Below are positions 23,122 through 27,023 of a DNA stretch of 27,023 bases, in pieces. The stretch is from IMG/VR virus record IMGVR_UViG_3300027779_000128, positions 1-27,023 of that record; one strand, written 5' to 3'. Source of the DNA: a virus. Position 1 is the first letter of the stretch; each line of letters opens with the position of its first letter. The position numbers and the translations under genes were made by a program. The notes under the pieces are model-generated. The model was not told the DNA's origin. It worked only from the letters and a program-made list of their open reading frames with translations, and did not search any database.

Positions 23122-23646
23122 ATGGCAGTTACCGAATCAGCACTTTCGCAAAGAAACTTTTTGCAACCAAACGGTTATCAATTAACCGTATATCGTAAGA
23201 GATTTCAAAACTTAGAGTTCTTTGCTCAGAGAGTGTCACATCCTACATTAACAATGAATCCATCAATAGTGGGTTTCAAGAGAACTGACGCTAAGATAGT
23301 TGGGGATACATTAGAGTTCGGTGAACTAAACGTAGAAGTATTACTAGACGAAAAAATGGCAGTCTATGAAGAAATGCAAAAATGGATGGAGTCTTTAGTC
23401 AATACAAGGTTCAGCCTACCTTCAGAAAACGCAAACGGTTTGGGAAATACTACCATCCAAGACATGCCAGAATATGACATTAGATTGTCTATCTTAAACA
23501 GTAACAACAACGTTGCAAAGACTATACTATATAAATCATGTTTCCCGATATCTCTTGGAAACATCGAATTCGCATCATCAGTAGGGGTGGTAGAATATGT
23601 GGTGTTACCCGTAACATTTGCATATAACACATTTGAAATAAAATAA
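23122..23646 (+). CDS. 3: Tail completion protein gp3-like (tail-tube fold)
   Basis: Predicted tail tip/tube terminator. The sequence has the pattern of tail-tube-fold proteins: NGYQLTVYRKRFQNLEFFAQRVSHPTLTM, then GDTLEFGELNVEVLLDEKMAVYEEMQKWMESL, and C-terminal strands ILYKSCFPISLGNIEFASSVGVVEYVVLPVTFAYN, which parallel the FRGCFPTSISAI and FTVEFQVQYW strands of gp19 in this window. Length is 174, the same as gp19 (175) and T4 gp3 (176). In cyanophage-like genomes gp3 commonly sits between gp23 and uvsY, exactly this place. A baseplate tube initiator such as gp54 is a less likely alternative. It has both a late and a sigma-70-like promoter upstream. Confidence 0.7.
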   Translation: MAVTESALSQRNFLQPNGYQLTVYRKRFQNLEFFAQRVSHPTLTMNPSIVGFKRTDAKIVGDTLEFGELNVEVLLDEKMAVYEEMQKWMESLVNTRFSLPSENANGLGNTTIQDMPEYDIRLSILNSNNNVAKTILYKSCFPISLGNIEFASSVGVVEYVVLPVTFAYNTFEIK

Positions 23647-23660
23647 TATGAAAGTACATT

Positions 23661-24107
23661 ATGAAACAATTAGATCTTATCCTAAAAGAATGGGAAAAAG
23701 ATAGTCCTATCGACAACAGTTCGTTAGACGAAACTTCTCGACAGACTCCAATGCTTCACGCAAAATACCTTGGACTACTTGCAGATGCAAAGATCCAAAA
23801 GAATAGGGCTGAAGCGAATCAGAAAACCTTGTTGCGAGACAAGTGGTTATACTATAATGGTAAGATGGATAAAGATGAAGTAGAGTCTAGGGGTTGGAAT
23901 TACGATCCACTAGATGGTAGACTTGTGATGAAAGGTGACATGAATAAGTATTATGATGCCGATCCTGATATCCAACATAGTGAAGAGAATGTGATTGCAT
24001 GGAAAACTGTTACGGAGACTCTCACTGAGATAGTAAACAATTTAAACTGGAGACATCAGACGATTGGTAATATGATCAGGTGGAGGATGTTTGAAGCTGG
24101 GTCTTAA
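23661..24107 (+). CDS. uvsY: Recombination mediator UvsY
   Basis: UvsY loads the UvsX recombinase onto single-stranded DNA by displacing the single-strand binding protein gp32, enabling recombination-dependent replication. The sequence follows the T4 protein: a short N-terminal helix (LDLILKEWEKDSPIDNSSLDE), a basic central region with LRDKWLYYNGKMDKDE (compare YYSGRGDGDEF in T4), an acidic linker, and the C-terminal end IRWRMFEAGS, matching MRAFEAGK at the T4 C-terminus. Length 148 against 137. It starts 14 bases after gp3 and its 3' end overlaps the converging minus-strand gene by 32 bases. Confidence 0.9.
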   Translation: MKQLDLILKEWEKDSPIDNSSLDETSRQTPMLHAKYLGLLADAKIQKNRAEANQKTLLRDKWLYYNGKMDKDEVESRGWNYDPLDGRLVMKGDMNKYYDADPDIQHSEENVIAWKTVTETLTEIVNNLNWRHQTIGNMIRWRMFEAGS

Positions 24108-24594
24108 TAACTAACGTTTCACTTTTCTTATAAGAAAAATCTTTCTGGCCATATGAGTGAAACCAATAACCGTCTTTTTCTGTCAAGTCTGTGGGTTCGA
24201 ACTCGTCTGTTATCCTTTGCATAGGATGCCATATACTTTTTCTAGCATACTTTATTGCTCTGAACGATCCGTTAAATTTACTTTTCCACACTTTACCGCG
24301 ATAATGATGTTGATAATCTCGACTAGGCCAAATAATTTTTCTATTGATGGTTTGGTCTTTTGTTTTGAAACCAAAATACTCTGCACCATCAAGAATAGCG
24401 GCAATATCTTTTGTGTACGCTTTTGAGAATACGTTTGGATCAACCAAATCTCCCATTAATTCTAAATGATTTGCATATCCATCTAGAATGATATTTGATA
24501 TAAATGTTTCGGGTGTATTATATTTTTCCGTAACTAAAGATTTAAACTGGTCTACAGTAATCCATGTATCAGTCCACAGACCGTCGGCCTCCAT
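24076..24594 (-). CDS. Late hypothetical protein, 172 aa, paralogue of the upstream gene
   Basis: Second gene of the minus-strand late pair. Residues ~28-118 align with the 24594-25001 product: shared features are FI-x(2)-I-x-L-x-G near the start, a LM...D..NV block, an I-x-W-P segment, and NG-(S/A)-FR-x(6)-R-(K/R)-(S/M)-I near the end. It has a longer C-terminal extension of about 45 residues (HPMQRITDEFEPTDLTEKDGYWFHSYGQKDF...), rich in aromatic residues. There is no membrane segment or known catalytic motif. The start shares one base with the preceding stop. Function is unknown; the late promoter suggests a virion or assembly protein. It overlaps uvsY by 32 bases tail-to-tail. Confidence 0.75.
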   Translation of the reverse strand: MEADGLWTDTWITVDQFKSLVTEKYNTPETFISNIILDGYANHLELMGDLVDPNVFSKAYTKDIAAILDGAEYFGFKTKDQTINRKIIWPSRDYQHHYRGKVWKSKFNGSFRAIKYARKSIWHPMQRITDEFEPTDLTEKDGYWFHSYGQKDFSYKKSETLVIKTQLQTSST

Positions 24595-25001
24595 TACGCA
24601 CCCCAGTTATTTCCATCTGAATCAGCTTCTGTACCCATTCTAATCATTCTACGAACAAAATTTAAAGTTCTAAAAGCGCCGTTTTCGTTTAACTGCGGTA
24701 TAGTATCTCTATACGCATTGTAATAACGCATATCGTCTGTACTATCTCCTGGCCAATTAATTGTCCGCATAATACTTTGGTTCTCTTGATCAAACTCTGA
24801 GTAAACCGCAGTCTGTAATACCCCAGCACAAGAGTCTTTGATTGCAGTGAATGCGGATACATTATCTGAGTCCGCAACATTCATTAAAGATGCATACGAT
24901 GTATGACCACTCAAAACTATATGTTGTATAAAATCAGAATCATTGTCATAACTATCTGATATACTTGAAGTGAATTTATCTTCTACTTTATAACCCGCCA
25001 T
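24594..25001 (-). CDS. Late hypothetical protein, 135 aa, first of a paralogous pair
   Basis: Read on the minus strand, AGAGG sits six bases before the ATG at 25001, so MAGYKVEDKF is preferred to the ATG at 25007, which would abut the ribosome site. The protein is acidic at its N-terminus (SISDSYDNDSDF), then FIQHIVLSGHTSYASLMNVADSDNV, a Cys-containing helix (AIKDSCAGVLQTAVYSEF), MRTINWPGDS, and ENGAFRTLNFVRRMI. It ends with an acidic ADSDGNNWGA tail. It is clearly related to the following gene, so an ancient duplication. The exact TATAAATA box on its strand is 25 bases upstream. Function unknown; a virion component is the simplest reading. Confidence 0.75.
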   Translation of the reverse strand: MAGYKVEDKFTSSISDSYDNDSDFIQHIVLSGHTSYASLMNVADSDNVSAFTAIKDSCAGVLQTAVYSEFDQENQSIMRTINWPGDSTDDMRYYNAYRDTIPQLNENGAFRTLNFVRRMIRMGTEADSDGNNWGA

Positions 25002-25025
25002 TTTCATCCTCTTGCTTTATTGTGT

Positions 25026-25033
25026 TATTTATA
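25026..25033 (-). promoter_or_regulatory. Minus-strand T4-type late promoter (TATAAATA)
   Basis: TATTTATA on the plus strand is TATAAATA on the minus strand. It lies in the 38-base gap between the amidinotransferase stop and the ATG at 25001, correctly placed to drive the paralogue pair. This is the only minus-strand late box seen. Confidence 0.78.
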
Positions 25034-25039
25034 CGTTTT

Positions 25040-25957
25040 TTATTCTCTGATTGTATCTAATGTTGTACAATGATGGCCACCGAGTAAATATCTTGCATGT
25101 GGTAACTTGACGCCTATACTCTCTATACCCACTCTGTTTAATTTCTCGCGTAGAATGTATTGATCGGGGTCACATATAACTAACTCAGGGTTGACACTTA
25201 ATAGATTCAACGCCATCCACTTAGTAGATATCGAAGACGTGATAGTAGGAAGATCAATAATGTCTTCTTTAGTTATCCATAGTTTATCCCAACTTTTCAT
25301 AAACAAGGGAATAGTATCTTCGGTAACTCTTTCGCTGTTTAACATCACCAATCCTTCTCGGAGTGGTACAATAGTGGAATCTAGATGACTACCGTGGTAT
25401 ACGGTCTTAGGAATGGTTGTGACGCGATACTCGTGACCTAATACATCTTGTAACCATCTTGCACCACCAAAGTTACCAGTTGAACTTATGAGATATAATA
25501 TGTCTCTGTTACAACGCATTACATTTGCAGCGTCGAACATATCTCCTGTGTCTTCGGGCCATGTGATAAATGATCGACTGGATATGTGTGGAAGTATTGC
25601 TTCCTGTTCCATCATACGATCTTTGAAATACATCGGAGTACATATTGCTTTGTTACCAATAATAAGGATACTATCCCGTGGTGAGTAACAACCGAAACCA
25701 TTTCTTTCTTGATAGTTAATCTCATATGGTCGAAGTACGTTGACACTCTCCGCAATCAGTTTTTCTTCGAAGATTTCTAGTGCTTTATTAGTTTGATATA
25801 TAATGGTATTAGCAACAGCACCAGTAGGAGCATTTTTCCATTTTGAACGAAAGTCTTCGGTACTAGGCCAGTTCATGTGATCGGCAGTACCTAATACAAC
25901 CTCTTTAAGAGTGTCCCATTCATTATTGGAGTTTATGGAAATCATGGACGAACTCAT
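25040..25957 (-). CDS. Amidinotransferase-family enzyme (guanidino-group modifying), 305 aa
   Basis: This resembles glycine/inosamine amidinotransferases, which move an amidino group from arginine to an amine; the same pentein fold includes arginine deiminases. Visible signatures: EWDTLKEVVLG at the N-terminus, FDAANVMRCNRDILY with Asp142, YHGSHLDSTIVPLREGLVM with His191 and Asp193, NPELVICDPDQYILREKL, and GGHHCTTLDTIRE with nucleophile Cys297 close to the C-terminus. All members of the Cys-His-Asp catalytic set are thus present. It is shorter than human AGAT (423) or StrB1 (about 347). The substrate is unknown; polyamine, amino acid or envelope-sugar modification are options. No clear ribosome site precedes the ATG at 25957 or the alternative at 25945 (Met5). 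It overlaps the divergent uvsW start. Confidence 0.82.
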   Translation of the reverse strand: MSSSMISINSNNEWDTLKEVVLGTADHMNWPSTEDFRSKWKNAPTGAVANTIIYQTNKALEIFEEKLIAESVNVLRPYEINYQERNGFGCYSPRDSILIIGNKAICTPMYFKDRMMEQEAILPHISSRSFITWPEDTGDMFDAANVMRCNRDILYLISSTGNFGGARWLQDVLGHEYRVTTIPKTVYHGSHLDSTIVPLREGLVMLNSERVTEDTIPLFMKSWDKLWITKEDIIDLPTITSSISTKWMALNLLSVNPELVICDPDQYILREKLNRVGIESIGVKLPHARYLLGGHHCTTLDTIRE

Positions 25958-27023
25958 TGTTAAAAATTTAAACCACAGTGTACTACACGTAGAGTGTGAC
26001 TCTGGTATTGCAAGTGAACTGAGTGAATTTTTTTCATTCTTTGTTCCTGGTTATAAGTTTATGCCCGCCTATAAGAATCGTGTATGGGATGGTAAAATAC
26101 GTCTATTCGATGTACGAACAAACGAGTTACCTGTCGGTCTGTTTCCCTTCTTAGAAGGATTTGCAAAACCTCGTAACTATCCCATCATCGTAGAACACGA
26201 TAACTATTATGGCAGACCTGATGCTACTAATAATATAGATCCCGACAAGATCATGGAGTTCATAAAGAACGAAGAAATTATGTCGAGGGGCTCACCCATT
26301 ACAGTAAGAGATTATCAGTTTGATGCAATCTGTGAAGGACTACATAAGAAACGTTCTATTCTGATATCACCAACTGGTTCTGGTAAGTCTCTCATTATAT
26401 ATATCCTAATTAAATATTATTTGGGATTATTAAACGACAGTCGTGGAACTAAAAAGGTACTGATAATCGTACCGACTACTGGATTGGTGCAACAGATGTA
26501 CAACGACTTCGAGGACTATGGTATGTTAGTCGAGAATGCGTGTCATAAAATCTACTCAGGCAAAGATAAAGAAACCGACAAGGGTATTGTAATTTCCACA
26601 TGGCAGTCTATATATAAACTACCACCTAAATGGTTTGAAAAATTCGGGTGCGTAATAGGTGATGAGTGTCACGGGTTTAAGTCTAAGTCATTGACTACCA
26701 TTATGAATAAATGCAGAGAAGCAGAGTATCGTTTTGGTACAACAGGTACACTGGACGGTACGCAGACACACGAGCTCGTATTACAGGGGTTATTTGGAAA
26801 GATATATAATGTAACGACAACGAAGAAATTACAAGATAATGACACTCTTGCTAAACTAAATATAAATGTACTACTACTAAACTATCCAGAAAGTGTGCGT
26901 AAAGAGTTTGGAAAAAGAGAATATCATGACGAATTAGACTTCATTGTCAAACACGAAGGTCGGAATAAGTTAATAAAAAACCTCGCACTGGATCTCAAAG
27001 GCAACACATTAGTCCTATTCCAG
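25944..27023 (+). CDS. uvsW: UvsW RNA-DNA and branch-migrating helicase (3' end off window)
   Basis: A superfamily 2 helicase that unwinds R-loops and branched DNA, shutting off origin replication and promoting recombination-dependent replication. The frame is open to the right edge; 360 residues are visible against about 500-590 for T4. The N-terminal UvsW domain shows FFSFFVPGYKFMPAYKNRVWDGKIRLFD, conserved in T4 as a GYRFNPRF..WDGRIRL segment. Motif I ISPTGSGKS is at residues ~141-149, motif Ia IIVPTTGLVQQ at ~174-184, motif II DECH at 240-243, and motif III TTGTLDG follows. ATG 25944 is chosen because MDELIVKN lines up with the T4 start; ATG 25935, in frame behind GGAG, is possible. Its 5' end overlaps the divergent amidinotransferase. 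Confidence 0.95.
   Translation, partial: MDELIVKNLNHSVLHVECDSGIASELSEFFSFFVPGYKFMPAYKNRVWDGKIRLFDVRTNELPVGLFPFLEGFAKPRNYPIIVEHDNYYGRPDATNNIDPDKIMEFIKNEEIMSRGSPITVRDYQFDAICEGLHKKRSILISPTGSGKSLIIYILIKYYLGLLNDSRGTKKVLIIVPTTGLVQQMYNDFEDYGMLVENACHKIYSGKDKETDKGIVISTWQSIYKLPPKWFEKFGCVIGDECHGFKSKSLTTIMNKCREAEYRFGTTGTLDGTQTHELVLQGLFGKIYNVTTTKKLQDNDTLAKLNINVLLLNYPESVRKEFGKREYHDELDFIVKHEGRNKLIKNLALDLKGNTLVLFQ

Noticed and set aside
24157-24426. Plus-strand 89-codon open frame between uvsY and uvsW
   Set aside because: It is antisense to a minus-strand gene with a paralogue and a coupled start, and has no ribosome site.

Overview
The window is part of the genome of a T4-like (straboviral or kyanoviral-type) tailed phage with a contractile tail. 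The evidence is an almost uninterrupted T4-type morphogenesis series in its usual order: neck gp13 and gp14, tail completion gp15, terminase gp16 and gp17, tail sheath gp18, tail tube gp19, portal gp20, core gp67, protease gp21, scaffold gp22 and major capsid gp23. A gp3-like tail completion protein, UvsY and UvsW follow. The arrangement and the style of the fibre and accessory proteins resemble marine T4-like phages such as cyanophages and pelagiphages more than T4 itself. The host cannot be named from this sequence. No tRNA, integrase, insertion sequence or CRISPR array is visible.

Layout. (1) 1-890: the 3' end of a gene for a Tyr/Gly/Asn tetrapeptide-repeat protein, probably a fibre or adhesin. 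(2) 951-3586: four tightly packed genes behind a near-consensus sigma-70 promoter: a charged unknown protein, a GT-A-like glycosyltransferase, a 2-oxoglutarate/Fe(II) oxygenase-like protein and a second glycosyltransferase. (3) 3645-9588: a late-promoted fibre block with an Ig-like small structural protein, a 72-residue protein and a 1786-residue repeat-built fibre. (4) 9612-18062: neck, tail completion, DNA packaging, sheath, tube and portal. (5) 18055-21993: prohead core, protease, scaffold and capsid, closed by three hairpins of which the last is a strong terminator. (6) 22189-23017: a separate sigma-70-promoted trio whose first product is a stand-alone sigma-70 region 4 protein. (7) 23122-24107: gp3-like protein and UvsY. 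(8) 24076-25957, minus strand: an amidinotransferase-family enzyme and two paralogous late proteins, wedged between uvsY and uvsW. (9) 25944 to the right edge: UvsW helicase, incomplete.

Two promoter classes can be read directly. Five exact TATAAATA boxes, the T4 late-promoter core, precede late genes (four on plus, one on minus). Three sigma-70-type promoters, all with 17-base spacers, precede the glycosyltransferase operon, the sigma-4 operon and the gp3/uvsY pair. Two of the three have a TTGACA box that contains the stop codon of the gene upstream.

How the genes fit together: most of the window builds the particle (fibre, neck, packaging motor, tail and head shell matured by gp21), and UvsY/UvsW serve recombination-dependent replication. 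The parts that core morphogenesis does not explain are the fibre-adjacent glycosyltransferase/oxygenase cassette, which could modify the fibres or another surface; the sigma-4 protein, which may retarget host RNA polymerase; and the minus-strand amidinotransferase with its paralogue pair.
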